DNA from: Ruegeria sp. PrR005
Lineage (GTDB): Bacteria > Pseudomonadota > Alphaproteobacteria > Rhodobacterales > Rhodobacteraceae
NCBI RefSeq assembly: GCF_010500245.1
Contig: NZ_JAAGOX010000054.1
Span: forward strand, 164,920-228,919
DNA: 64,000 nt
Direction: 5' to 3'
The position numbers and the translations under genes are program-made. Each line of letters starts with the position of its first letter. Position 1 is the stretch's first letter. Positions 18,011-27,964 of this stretch are shown piece after piece. The notes under the pieces are model-generated. The model was not told the DNA's origin and ran no database searches. It worked only from the letters and a program-made list of their open reading frames with translations.

Positions 18011-19399
18011 ATGCCGGTCCGCCTCAGGACATTGCTGACCGCCCTGCCCGCGGCCTTGATGCTGCTGGCAGGGTCGCCCGCGACCAGCGAACAGCTGACC
18101 GCCGATCAGCTGCGCGCAACCGCGCATCAGGCCCTGCGCGTCGGCGCACCCGAGCGGGCCTATGCCTTTTCCCGGGCCCTGCTGCACCGCGATCCGAACG
18201 ACCGGCAGGCGCTCCTGATCCATTCCAGCGCGGCTCGCACCTTGGGCCGGTTCGACGAGGCGAAATCGGCCGCGAAATCGGCCTGGGCGCTGTCCACCAC
18301 CGACGATCAGAAATTCGCCAGCTCCATGCTGATGGCACAGGCCCTGTCCTCTGCCGGGCAACGCACCATGGCGCAATGGTGGCTGCGGCGGGCCGTGGAA
18401 CATGCGCCCAACGACGACATGACCCGCATTGCGATCCGCGATTTCAAATATGTCCGCGCCCGCAACCCATGGCTGACGCGGCTGTCGTTCTCCATCACCC
18501 CGGACAGCAACATCAACAATGGCTCGTCGCAAAGATCCTCTTTCCTGAACTATCGCCTGTCCGAGGCGATTTATGGCCAGCCGGTGGAATACCAGCTGGG
18601 CGGCACCGCCCTGGCGCTGTCCGGTGTCGAATACTCGCTTGGCCTGACCACGCGCTACCGGTTCCGCGAAACCCCGACCCGCGCCCATGACCTGATCTTC
18701 ACCACCGATCTGCGCGCCTATACGCTCTCGTCCGAGGCAAAGACCCTCGCCCCCACCGCCAAAGCCAGCGATTTCGCCTTTGCCTCGTACACGCTGGGCT
18801 ACGGCCAGCGCGGCATGAACTTCGACCGCCGCGGCGAATACCGGTTCGTCGTCGACCTGGGGCAGAGCTGGTATGGCGGCGACGAATACGCACGCTTCGC
18901 CCGGCTCAGCCTGGGCCAGACCTATCAGCTCAAACAAGGCCGCCAGATCAACGCCCGGATCGCCGGGGAGCGCCAGTGGGGCGTGACCCGCAGCGACCAG
19001 GACACCGTACGCGCCGATCTGTCCTATACCCTGCCCCTGGGCGGCGGAACCATCCTGTGGACCAACCTGACCGGCGCCGTCGCCACTTCGAGCGTGGCCG
19101 CCGACGAATTCACCGAGCTTGGCCTGCGCGCGCAGCTGGTGTTTGCCAAACCGGTATTCGGCGCCACCGCGCAACTGGGCCTCTGGGCGCGCAACCGCGA
19201 CTACGACGTGTCGCCGCACAGCCGGAATGGACGGCAAGAGGACAAGATCGAGGCTGATTTCACTCTTATCTTCAATGAGATAGACTATTACGGCTTTAAC
19301 CCGACCATGCGGATTTCCGCCTCGCGCACCGACAGCAACATCGCGCTTTATGACGCCAAGCGGTTTGGCGTGAACTTTGGCATTCAGTCGGCCTTCTGA
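18011..19399 (+). CDS. Surface lipoprotein assembly modifier (Slam) family outer-membrane protein
   Basis: 462 residues. Signal peptide (1-26), a helical TPR-like region (about 30-140, with RALLHRDPNDRQALLIHSS), then a C-terminal barrel of alternating beta strands from LSFSITPDSNINN onward. The end SRTDSNIALYDAKRFGVNFG and terminal Phe are typical of the Slam/DUF560 barrel. Slams move lipoproteins across the outer membrane (type XI secretion). It is paired with the lipoprotein gene 8 bases upstream. Confidence 0.85.
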   Translation: MPVRLRTLLTALPAALMLLAGSPATSEQLTADQLRATAHQALRVGAPERAYAFSRALLHRDPNDRQALLIHSSAARTLGRFDEAKSAAKSAWALSTTDDQKFASSMLMAQALSSAGQRTMAQWWLRRAVEHAPNDDMTRIAIRDFKYVRARNPWLTRLSFSITPDSNINNGSSQRSSFLNYRLSEAIYGQPVEYQLGGTALALSGVEYSLGLTTRYRFRETPTRAHDLIFTTDLRAYTLSSEAKTLAPTAKASDFAFASYTLGYGQRGMNFDRRGEYRFVVDLGQSWYGGDEYARFARLSLGQTYQLKQGRQINARIAGERQWGVTRSDQDTVRADLSYTLPLGGGTILWTNLTGAVATSSVAADEFTELGLRAQLVFAKPVFGATAQLGLWARNRDYDVSPHSRNGRQEDKIEADFTLIFNEIDYYGFNPTMRISASRTDSNIALYDAKRFGVNFGIQSAF

Positions 19400-19466
19400 T
19401 CGCGCTCTCGACATCGCCGCTCACTGCGCTAGGCTCCGACCCGGAACAATCTGAGGATGGCACGCG

Positions 19467-19895
19467 ATGGCGCTGAAATATCTCCATGTCATGGTCCGGG
19501 TGAAGGATCTTGAAAAATCCATGGCCTTTTACGAACTGCTCGGCCTGCGCGAAATCCGCCGCTATGAAAGCGAGCAGGGCCGGTTCACCCTGGTCTATCT
19601 GGCCGCGCCGGGGCAGGACGAGACGCCGCTGGAACTGACCTACAACTGGGATGGCGACGAGGGGCTGCCTTCGGACAGCCGTCATTTCGGCCACCTCGCC
19701 TATGGTGTCGACAACATCTACGAGACGTGCGCCATGCTGCAAGAGAACGGGGTCACTATCAACCGGCCGCCACGAGACGGGCGCATGGCCTTTGTCCGCT
19801 CGCCAGACAACATCTCGATCGAGCTGTTGCAGAACGGCGAGGCGCTGGCGCCGGCAGAACCCTGGGCCAGCATGGAAAGCACCGGCCACTGGTGA
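19467..19895 (+). CDS. gloA: Lactoylglutathione lyase (glyoxalase I)
   Basis: 142-residue VOC dimer-type enzyme; metal ligands in the GloA pattern are His7, Glu56, His76 and Glu119. It converts the methylglyoxal-glutathione adduct to S-lactoylglutathione. The stop overlaps the GTG start of the following DUF1194 gene, so the three genes to 21300 are coupled. Confidence 0.93.
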   Translation: MALKYLHVMVRVKDLEKSMAFYELLGLREIRRYESEQGRFTLVYLAAPGQDETPLELTYNWDGDEGLPSDSRHFGHLAYGVDNIYETCAMLQENGVTINRPPRDGRMAFVRSPDNISIELLQNGEALAPAEPWASMESTGHW

Positions 19896-20596
19896 CCGGG
19901 GCCGGGCGGGCGGCGCTGTGCGCCGCGATCCTGCCGTGGTTTCCGGGTGCGGCGGCGGCATCCGACTGCCGGCTCGCGCTGGCGCTGGCGCTTGATGTCT
20001 CGCGCTCGGTCGACGCGCGCGAACACGCGCTTCAACGCGGCGGCCTGATCGCCGCGCTCCGCGCCCCCCAGGTGCGCCGCGCCTTTTTTGCCGTACCCCT
20101 GCCCGTGGCGTTGGCGGTCTATGAATGGAGCGGTCCGGCAGAGCAGCACCTGTTGCTGGACTGGACCCTGATCCGGGCGCCCGGAGATCTGGACGGGGTG
20201 GCAGACCGGCTCGCCCGCGCCCCCCGCAACGGCACCGAGGCGCCCACCGCCATGGGGCAGGCCCTGCTCTATGGCGCGGCGCTGATGGCGCGCGGCCCGG
20301 ACTGCCTGTTTCGCACCATCGACATCTCGGGCGATGGCGAGAACAACGAAGGCCCGGGTCCGCAAGATGTCTATGCCCTGCCGGATTTCGCCGCAATTAC
20401 GGTCAATGGCCTGCCGATCAATGGCGCGGAATACGAGACCGAGATCCAGCTCATTCCCTGGTTCCTGGACAATGTGCGCAACGGTCCCGGTGCTTTTATC
20501 GAGGTGGCCCAGGGGTTTGCAGATTTCGAACGCGCCATGACCGCCAAGCTCGAACGCGAGCTGTCAGGCCTCGTGATCGGCGCGGTCGTCCCATGA
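19892..20596 (+). CDS. DUF1194 protein, VWA-like, exported
   Basis: 234 residues from a GTG at 19892 overlapping the gloA stop. N-terminal signal sequence (to about AAAAS), then LALALDVSRSVDAREHALQ with a MIDAS-like DxSxS, and later TIDISGDGENNEGPGP. DUF1194 proteins are von Willebrand A-like and of unknown role. It is followed with overlap by a paralogous gene. Confidence 0.85.
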   Translation: MTGAGRAALCAAILPWFPGAAAASDCRLALALALDVSRSVDAREHALQRGGLIAALRAPQVRRAFFAVPLPVALAVYEWSGPAEQHLLLDWTLIRAPGDLDGVADRLARAPRNGTEAPTAMGQALLYGAALMARGPDCLFRTIDISGDGENNEGPGPQDVYALPDFAAITVNGLPINGAEYETEIQLIPWFLDNVRNGPGAFIEVAQGFADFERAMTAKLERELSGLVIGAVVP

Positions 20597-21300
20597 TCCG
20601 GCTGTTCGCCCTTCTTCTCTACCTCAGCGCCGCGCCGCTTCACGCCGCCTGCCGGCAAGCCCTCGCCCTTGGGCTCGACGTATCCGGCTCGGTCGACGCC
20701 ACCGAATACCGCCTGCAACTCGACGGGCTGGCGGCGGCGCTCCTGGCGCCCGAGGTGCAGCAAAGGCTCCTGGCCATGCCCTCGGCGCCGCTGCGGCTCG
20801 CGGTCTTTGAATGGAGCGAGCCGGGGCATCAGCGCCTGATCCTCGCCTGGCGCGAGATCCGCACCGCCGCGGATATCGCCGCGATCGCCGCCCAGCTCAG
20901 CCAAACCCGCCGCGCCCCCGCGCCACCCGGCACCGCCATCGGCCCCGCCATGGCGCATGGCGCGGCTTTGCTGGGGCAACAGACGGAATGCTGGAAACGT
21001 ACGCTCGATCTGTCGGGCGATGGCAAACACAACATGGGTCCGCACCCCCGCGACATGCGCGCGGCCCTGTCACACAGGGGGATCACCATCAATGGTCTGG
21101 TGATCGGGGCCGACAGCACCACCGCAACCGACCGCCGCCAGGTGCAGATCGGTGAATTGTCCGCCTATTACCGCGCCTGGGTGCTGACCGGACCCGATGC
21201 CTTTGTCGAGGTTGCCCTGGGATACGACGACTATCAGCGCGCGATGGAACGCAAACTGCTGCGCGAACTCGAAGGGCTGGTCCTGTCCGCCCTGCCCTGA
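20593..21300 (+). CDS. DUF1194 protein, second paralogue
   Basis: 235 residues: signal peptide MIRLFALLLYLSAAPLHAA, then LALGLDVSGSVDATEYRLQ (DxSxS) and TLDLSGDGKHNMGPHP. Aligns throughout with the preceding protein (VYEWSGPAEQHLLL against VFEWSEPGHQRLIL, GAFIEVAQGFADFERAM against DAFVEVALGYDDYQRAM), so a tandem duplication. A short GC hairpin (21347-21363) lies in the convergent gap after it. Confidence 0.87.
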   Translation: MIRLFALLLYLSAAPLHAACRQALALGLDVSGSVDATEYRLQLDGLAAALLAPEVQQRLLAMPSAPLRLAVFEWSEPGHQRLILAWREIRTAADIAAIAAQLSQTRRAPAPPGTAIGPAMAHGAALLGQQTECWKRTLDLSGDGKHNMGPHPRDMRAALSHRGITINGLVIGADSTTATDRRQVQIGELSAYYRAWVLTGPDAFVEVALGYDDYQRAMERKLLRELEGLVLSALP

Positions 21301-21411
21301 GCCCGCGCAACCGCGCCCCGTCCCCGGCGGCACCTGGTACAACAAACGCCCCTTACCGGGGCGGCACCTGCCACGCCTGCCCCGGCCAGCTCGCCCCTTC
21401 GGTATAGCCGC

Positions 21412-21909
21412 TCAATAGATGTAGCGGATCTGGTCGGTCCAATAGCGTTCAACCCGCTTCAACGCGCTGGTGATCTCCATCACCCCTTCGGGCCCCAGCA
21501 CGCCGCGCCCCTGCAACCCCTCGGCATGGCGCTGGAACAGATCGGTGACCACATCCCTGATGTCGCGCCCCTTCTGGGTCAGCCGCACCCGCACCGAGCG
21601 CCTGTCGATCTCGCAGCGCTGATGATGCATATAGCCCATGTCGACCAGCTTCTTCAGGTTATAGCTCACGTTGCTGCCCTGATAGTAGCCGCGGCTCTTC
21701 AACTCGCCCGCCGTCACCTCGTTGTCGCCGATATTGAACAACAACAGCGCCTGCACGGCGTTGATCTCCAGCACGCCGACCCGCTCGAACTCATCCTTGA
21801 TCACGTCCAGCAGCAACCGGTGCAGACGCTCGACCAGCGACAGTGCCTCCAGATAGCCCGACATAAAGCTTTTGCCGCCGGCCGTCGCAACCTGCATTTC
21901 CATACTCAT
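21412..21909 (-). CDS. MarR-family winged-helix regulator (LdtR-like)
   Basis: About 165 residues from ATG 21909 (GGAGAG upstream). MarR fold: helices LSLVERLHRLLLDVIKDEF, recognition region LKSRGYYQGSNVSYNLKKLV and wing CEIDRRSVRVRLTQKG. The whole sequence resembles the alphaproteobacterial LdtR-type regulator linked elsewhere to L,D-transpeptidase control. An L,D-transpeptidase gene exists at 40 kb, but no direct link is seen. Confidence 0.85.
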   Translation of the reverse strand: MSMEMQVATAGGKSFMSGYLEALSLVERLHRLLLDVIKDEFERVGVLEINAVQALLLFNIGDNEVTAGELKSRGYYQGSNVSYNLKKLVDMGYMHHQRCEIDRRSVRVRLTQKGRDIRDVVTDLFQRHAEGLQGRGVLGPEGVMEITSALKRVERYWTDQIRYIY

Positions 21910-21986
21910 CCGTCTCTCCGACTCGCCCATGCCTGCAAGACACTCTGGGCAGAAAAGCCAAAGATTCAGTTAAGTCGGAATCTGTG

Positions 21987-22244
21987 TTATTTTTGAAACG
22001 TTTGCGAGATATCCTGGATCAGATCGCCAAACCGCTCAGGCGCCGGGACCTGCCCGGTGACCCATTGGTACAGGTCCTGGTCGTTTTCGTGCAGCAGCGC
22101 GTCATAGAGATCCAGCGCCGCGACATCCATACCGGCCAGATTACGTTCGGCATAGGCCGACAGGATCAGGTCCATTTCCTTGATCCCGCGTCGCATCGAC
22201 CGCATCTGCATCCGCTTGATGCGGTTTTCCCGGGTTTCGTTCAC
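21987..22244 (-). CDS. sdhE: Succinate dehydrogenase assembly factor SdhE
   Basis: 85 residues with the family motif RRGIKEMDLIL (RGxxE) around residues 18-28 and the C-terminal LYQWVTGQVPAPE segment. SdhE promotes FAD attachment to SdhA. Its ATG overlaps the stop of the XRE gene by 4 bases. Confidence 0.93.
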   Translation of the reverse strand: MNETRENRIKRMQMRSMRRGIKEMDLILSAYAERNLAGMDVAALDLYDALLHENDQDLYQWVTGQVPAPERFGDLIQDISQTFQK

Positions 22245-22633
22245 GCGTCAACCTCCATCCTCCGGCGCACCGCCTTTTCCAGCTTGGCCACCCGCCCGGC
22301 CGAGGCCTGCAACTGCGTGCGCAGCTCGCGCAGCTCCGACAGCCACGTCGCCATATCGCGGTTGCTGTCGTCTTCCCCGTCGGTCATCTCCGTCCCCTGG
22401 CCTTCGCCAGTGATCAGCCACATGATCGACACGTTCAGCATTCCCGCCACCATTTGCAAGCGGTTGGCGCGCGGTTCGGACAAATCCTCTTCCCAGCTCG
22501 CGATAGTCGACTTTTTCACCCCCAGCCTGCGGGCCAGTTGCGCCTGTGTCATGTCCGCCGCTTCGCGCGCTGCCGCCAGGCGGTCGCCAAAGGTTGCCGA
22601 GTCCTGTCCGTAATAGTCGGTCATGTCGCTCAT
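22241..22633 (-). CDS. XRE-type helix-turn-helix protein
   Basis: 130 residues. Residues 15-75 form a Cro/C1-type HTH (FGDRLAAAREAADMTQAQLARR, then VKKSTIASWEEDLSEPRANR). A C-terminal helical, probably coiled-coil part (WLSELRELRTQLQASAGRVA) follows. Coupled to sdhE in a pairing I believe is conserved in Rhodobacterales; target unknown. Confidence 0.85.
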   Translation of the reverse strand: MSDMTDYYGQDSATFGDRLAAAREAADMTQAQLARRLGVKKSTIASWEEDLSEPRANRLQMVAGMLNVSIMWLITGEGQGTEMTDGEDDSNRDMATWLSELRELRTQLQASAGRVAKLEKAVRRRMEVDA

Positions 22634-22691
22634 CGTCCTGGTCCTTCCGGGTCTGCATACGGCTTGATCGCCGCTCGGGCGCACCCTATGA

Positions 22692-23927
<1,236 letters not shown>

Positions 23928-23952
23928 ACGGTAAACGAAGGAGAGGCCGCGC

Positions 23953-24354
23953 ATGGGCGCCGAGCTGCCAGACTATTACTTCCGGATCCGCGAGAATGGC
24001 GCCTTTGTCTTTCGCGTGGACACCGAGAACCGCCAGCGCCGGATTGAAATGGACCAGATCGCCATGGTCAACATCAAGAATGGCGAGGTGAAACCCCATG
24101 GCGGCCGCGACCTCACGCCCGAGGACATGAAGGCCATCAAGCGCTGGATGACTGAACGGACCGAGCTGCTGGCCCGCCGCGACATCGACGATATCCTGCG
24201 GGCGGTGGACTACCTCAACCTGACGACCCACTGGGTTCAGTCCAAGGCCAGCGACGCGCAACTGGAAGAGGTCACCGACTCGCTGCTTCTGGCCATGCAC
24301 GATCTGCGCTCCGTCCTGGTGCGCAAGAAGGCCGACCGCCTGACCAAGGGCTAA
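23953..24354 (+). CDS. Conserved hypothetical protein
   Basis: 133 residues, charged and soluble, beginning ELPDYYFRIRENGAFVFRVD; a helical C-terminal half (ARRDIDDILRAVDYLNLTTHWVQ region and LLLAMHDLRSVLVRKKAD). No motif I can assign. AAGGAGA before the ATG. Lies between aspC and the M20 peptidase, same direction. Confidence 0.8.
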   Translation: MGAELPDYYFRIRENGAFVFRVDTENRQRRIEMDQIAMVNIKNGEVKPHGGRDLTPEDMKAIKRWMTERTELLARRDIDDILRAVDYLNLTTHWVQSKASDAQLEEVTDSLLLAMHDLRSVLVRKKADRLTKG

Positions 24355-24421
24355 GCCCGGCCCTTGCCAGCCCCCACGATTGCCGTACTGTCCCCACAAG
24401 GCTTGTTGGAGGAGACAGGAC

Positions 24422-25792
24422 ATGGGCTGGCAGGACTATCTCGACACAAACCAAACCCGCTTCGAGCAGGAGCTTCTGGATTTCGTCGCCATCCCCTCGG
24501 TCTCGGCCAAGCCCGACCATATGCCGGATGTCGAGCGCGCCGCCCAATGGGTCGCCGCGCGCCTGGACAAGGCGGGGATCGAGAACACCGCGGTTCTGCC
24601 CACCACTGGCCACCCGGCGGTTTACGGCGACTGGCTGCATGCCGGGGCGGACAAGCCCACGGTGCTGATCTACGGCCATTTCGACGTGCAGCCTGCCGAG
24701 CCCTTCGACCTCTGGCTGAGCCCGCCCTTCCAGCCCGAGATCCGCGACGGCCGCGTCTGGGGACGCGGCGCCTCGGACGACAAGGGCGGCATGTTCATCC
24801 CCATCCTCGCCACCGAGGCGCTGCTCGCCACCACCGGCCGCCTGCCCGTCAACGTCAAGTTCCTGTTCGAAGGGCAGGAGGAAATCGGCTCGCCCGACAT
24901 GCCGCCCTTCATCGCCGCCCAGGCGCGACGGCTCTCCTGCGACATGATCTTTTCCGCCGACGGCCTGCAATGGACAGCGGACGAGGCGCAGCTGGTGATG
25001 GGGCTCAAGGGGCTGGTCGGCGTCGAGCTGATCGTCGAGGGCGCGCAGGCGGATCAGCATTCCGGCCTGCACGGCGGCGGCATCAACAACCCGCTGATGG
25101 CGCTCAGCCAGATCCTCGCCTCGATGAAGGACGCACAGACCGGCCGGATCACCATCGACGGCTTCTATGACGATGTGGTCGAGCTGACGGTGGAAGACAA
25201 AGAGGACATCGCCCGCGTCCCCTTTGACGAGGCAGAGTATTGCGCCGAACTGGGCGTGACAGAGGCGTTTGGCGAGGAAGGCTACACCGTGCGCGAACGG
25301 CTCTGGGCCCGGCCCACGCTGGAGCTGAACGGGCTGACCGGCGGCTACCAGGGCGCTGGCAGCAAGACGGTCCTGCCCGCCCGCGCCAGCGCCAAGATCA
25401 CCTGCCGTCTGGTCGCCAACCAGCGCCCAGAGCGCATCGCCGAGCTGATCGCCGCTCATGTCGCGGCCCACACACCGCCCGGTGTGACGGCCCGCATCGA
25501 GCATCTGGCGGGCGATGCCGACCCCTTTCTCGTGCCCCGCGGCCATAATGCCACCCAGGCGGCGGGCGAGGTGCTGCGCGAGGTCTATGGCGCCGATCCC
25601 TATGTCACCCGCGTCGGCGGCTCGATCCCGATCATGACGCTGTTCCTGCGCGCGCTTGGCGTGCACGGGGTCATGTTCGGCTTTTCCATCGCCGATGAGA
25701 ATCTGCACGCCCCCAACGAGTTCTTCCGCCTGGAGAATTTCCGCCGCGGCCAGACCGCCTATTGCCGCCTGCTGGAACGGCTGGGCCGGTAG
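24422..25792 (+). CDS. M20 family metallopeptidase (dipeptidase)
   Basis: 456 residues. The di-zinc site is complete: YGHFDVQPAEP (His, Asp), GRGASDDKGG (bridging Asp), FEGQEEIGS (Glu-Glu), and HAPNEFF near the C-terminus. A lid/dimerisation domain interrupts (QADQHSGLHGGGINNP). Resembles the M20 dipeptidase group active on short peptides; cytosolic, no signal peptide. Three tandem hairpins follow. Confidence 0.92.
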   Translation: MGWQDYLDTNQTRFEQELLDFVAIPSVSAKPDHMPDVERAAQWVAARLDKAGIENTAVLPTTGHPAVYGDWLHAGADKPTVLIYGHFDVQPAEPFDLWLSPPFQPEIRDGRVWGRGASDDKGGMFIPILATEALLATTGRLPVNVKFLFEGQEEIGSPDMPPFIAAQARRLSCDMIFSADGLQWTADEAQLVMGLKGLVGVELIVEGAQADQHSGLHGGGINNPLMALSQILASMKDAQTGRITIDGFYDDVVELTVEDKEDIARVPFDEAEYCAELGVTEAFGEEGYTVRERLWARPTLELNGLTGGYQGAGSKTVLPARASAKITCRLVANQRPERIAELIAAHVAAHTPPGVTARIEHLAGDADPFLVPRGHNATQAAGEVLREVYGADPYVTRVGGSIPIMTLFLRALGVHGVMFGFSIADENLHAPNEFFRLENFRRGQTAYCRLLERLGR

Positions 25793-25798
25793 CGCAAC

Positions 25799-25868
25799 CA
25801 GAATTTTGAAAAAATTCTGTACCAGAAAATTTTGAATTTTCTGGACCATTTTCTTTCCAAGAAAATGG
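25799..25868. repeat. Array of three tandem hairpins
   Basis: Three perfect palindromes in a row: CAGAATTTT/AAAATTCTG (25799-25819), CCAGAAAATT/AATTTTCTGG (25822-25844), CCATTTTCTT/AAGAAAATGG (25846-25868), each with a 3-base loop and 1-2 base linkers. It fills the gap between two convergent genes. Same architecture as 9660-9706 (TA linker), but different stem sequence. Possible bidirectional terminator. Confidence 0.82.
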
Positions 25869-25878
25869 GTGCCCGAAC

Positions 25879-27231
25879 CTAGGCCACCGCCTTGATCGAC
25901 CGGCCCCAGAACCGCGCCATCAGCAGAATCCCGGCAAAAAACAACCCCAGCACCAACCCGGCCCAGACACCGATGCCCTCCCATCCCAGGAGAAACCCCA
26001 GGCCGTAAGAGGCCGGTATGCCCACGACCCAATAGCTGACCGCCGCCATCACCATCGGCACGGTGGTGTCCTGCACCCCGCGCAACAGGCCCAGCGCCAT
26101 TACCTGCGCACCATCGACAAGCTGGAACAGCGCCGCCATCGCCAAAAGTCCCGTCCCGATGGCCAGGATCTGGGGCCGGTTCGGATCGTCCGGCTCCATG
26201 AAGAGCGAGATCAGCGGTTCGGCACAGGTCAGAAACAGCGTGATCGTGACCAGCGACATCATCAGCGACATCGCGATCACCACCTTGCCGCCCCGCGCCA
26301 TATGCTCCCTGTCACGTCGGCCATAGGCATTGCCCGCCCGGATCGTCGCCGCGTTAGACAGGCCCAGATGCACCATGAACGTGGCCGCGGCCAGCTGGAT
26401 CGCGATTCCATGCGCGGCCAGCGGCACCGCGCCAAGCCAGCCCATCATCACGGCGGAAGCGGAAAACAGGCTAACCTCGGCCAGGTTCGTGAGCGCAATC
26501 GGCACACCCAGGCGCACCACCCGGCGGAACATCTCGGTATCCGGCCGCCAAAACCGCCGGAACAGCGTATGTTGCGGCAGCACCCACAGCGCATAGGCCA
26601 CCACCGCCACCAGCGACACCATCTGGGTGCAGATCGAGGCAATCGCCGCCCCGGTGATCCCCAGTTCCGGCGCGCCCCAGTTGCCGAAGATCAGCGCATA
26701 ATTCGCCCCCGCATTGACAAGGACCGCCAGGACCGTGATCCAGAACACGACCTGCGTCCGCTCCAGCGCCGCGAGGTAGGATTTCAGCACCATCACCATC
26801 AGCGCCGGGATCATGCCCCAACCCGCGACCTGCAAGTATTCCGCCGCCATGGCGGCGATCGCGGTCTCCTGCCCCAGCGCCAGCAGGATCGGCTGCGACC
26901 AGATCAGCAGAGGCATCGCCAGCGTGGCAAAGATAAGCGAGGCCCAAAGCCCCATCCGCGTCGCCCGGCGGATGCTGGTCTCGTCCCGCTCGGCCGCCGC
27001 CGCCGCCACCATCGGCATCACCGCCCAGCCAAAGCCCGCCCCCATCAGGAACAGCACGAAGAAATAGCTGTGGCCCAGCGTCACCGCCGCCAGCGCCTCG
27101 ACCCCGTACCAGCCCAGCATGACCGTGTCGGTCAGGCCAATGGCAAATTGCGCCAGGTGCCCGCCGATCAACGGCAGGCCCAGAACGGCAATCGCGCGAG
27201 CATGGCCGCCATATGTCATCATCTGGGTCAT
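25879..27231 (-). CDS. MATE family efflux transporter
   Basis: About 450 residues, twelve membrane helices in two halves, with NorM/DinF-like features (GLTDTVMLGWYGVEALAAV, ANYALIFGNWGAPELGITGA, RVVRLGVPIALTNLAEVSLF). Exports cationic drugs or metabolites using Na+/H+ gradients. I chose ATG 27231; a TTG at 27267 in the same frame is less likely. Confidence 0.92.
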   Translation of the reverse strand: MTQMMTYGGHARAIAVLGLPLIGGHLAQFAIGLTDTVMLGWYGVEALAAVTLGHSYFFVLFLMGAGFGWAVMPMVAAAAAERDETSIRRATRMGLWASLIFATLAMPLLIWSQPILLALGQETAIAAMAAEYLQVAGWGMIPALMVMVLKSYLAALERTQVVFWITVLAVLVNAGANYALIFGNWGAPELGITGAAIASICTQMVSLVAVVAYALWVLPQHTLFRRFWRPDTEMFRRVVRLGVPIALTNLAEVSLFSASAVMMGWLGAVPLAAHGIAIQLAAATFMVHLGLSNAATIRAGNAYGRRDREHMARGGKVVIAMSLMMSLVTITLFLTCAEPLISLFMEPDDPNRPQILAIGTGLLAMAALFQLVDGAQVMALGLLRGVQDTTVPMVMAAVSYWVVGIPASYGLGFLLGWEGIGVWAGLVLGLFFAGILLMARFWGRSIKAVA

Positions 27232-27331
27232 CCGATCAGGCTTAGGCGGCACCCGCGGCAAGGGCAAGCGCGATCTTTCCCCTTCCCGTTGACCTCCCCC
27301 GTGCTAGGCTCGCCCCCAGACGGAGGCCAAT

Positions 27332-27961
27332 ATGACCGATCCCCTTGCCCGACTGATCCCCGAAGCGCGCGCCTTTCTGACCGAGCTCGCCGCCAACAAC
27401 AGCCGCGACTGGTTCACCCTGCACAAGGCGCGCTACGACGCCGGGCTGAAGACCCCCGCGCTGATCCTGCTGGACCAGATCGCCGCGCATCTGGGCCCCG
27501 GCACCGCGACCAAGCTCTTTCGCCCGCAGCGAGATGTGCGATTTTCCAAGGACAAGACGCCCTACAACACCCACCTGCACCTGTTGTGGACCGCGCCCGA
27601 TGGCGCGCAATACTTCTTTGGTCTCTCGTCCAACTATGTCACTTCGGGCGGCGGACGGATGGGGTTCGACGCGGCCGCCCTCGCCCGCTATCGCGACCGC
27701 CTGCCCGCCCTCGGCCCGGCGCTGCAAGCCGAGATAGACGCGCTGACCGCCCAGGGCGCGCGCCTGTCCGAGCCCGAGCTCAAGCGCCCCGCACCGCCGA
27801 TCTCACCCGGCGACCCGCTCGCGGATCTGGCCTGCCGGAAATCCCTCTCGCTCTGGTTCGACCATGACGCCGGTCTGACCGACGTTCTGGCGCACTTGAC
27901 CAGCGACTTTGACCGGCTCAAACCCTTTCAGGCGGCGCTCTCCGCCCTGCTGGCAGACTGA
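27332..27961 (+). CDS. DUF2461 (TIGR02453) family protein
   Basis: 209 residues with the family pattern FLTELAANNSRDWFTLHKARYD, FRPQRDVRFSKDKTPYNTHL and the YFFGLSSNYVTSGGGRM segment. Function unknown. It is 3 bases upstream of the next hydrolase gene, so probably the first gene of a short operon. Confidence 0.9.
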   Translation: MTDPLARLIPEARAFLTELAANNSRDWFTLHKARYDAGLKTPALILLDQIAAHLGPGTATKLFRPQRDVRFSKDKTPYNTHLHLLWTAPDGAQYFFGLSSNYVTSGGGRMGFDAAALARYRDRLPALGPALQAEIDALTAQGARLSEPELKRPAPPISPGDPLADLACRKSLSLWFDHDAGLTDVLAHLTSDFDRLKPFQAALSALLAD

Positions 27962-27964
27962 CCC

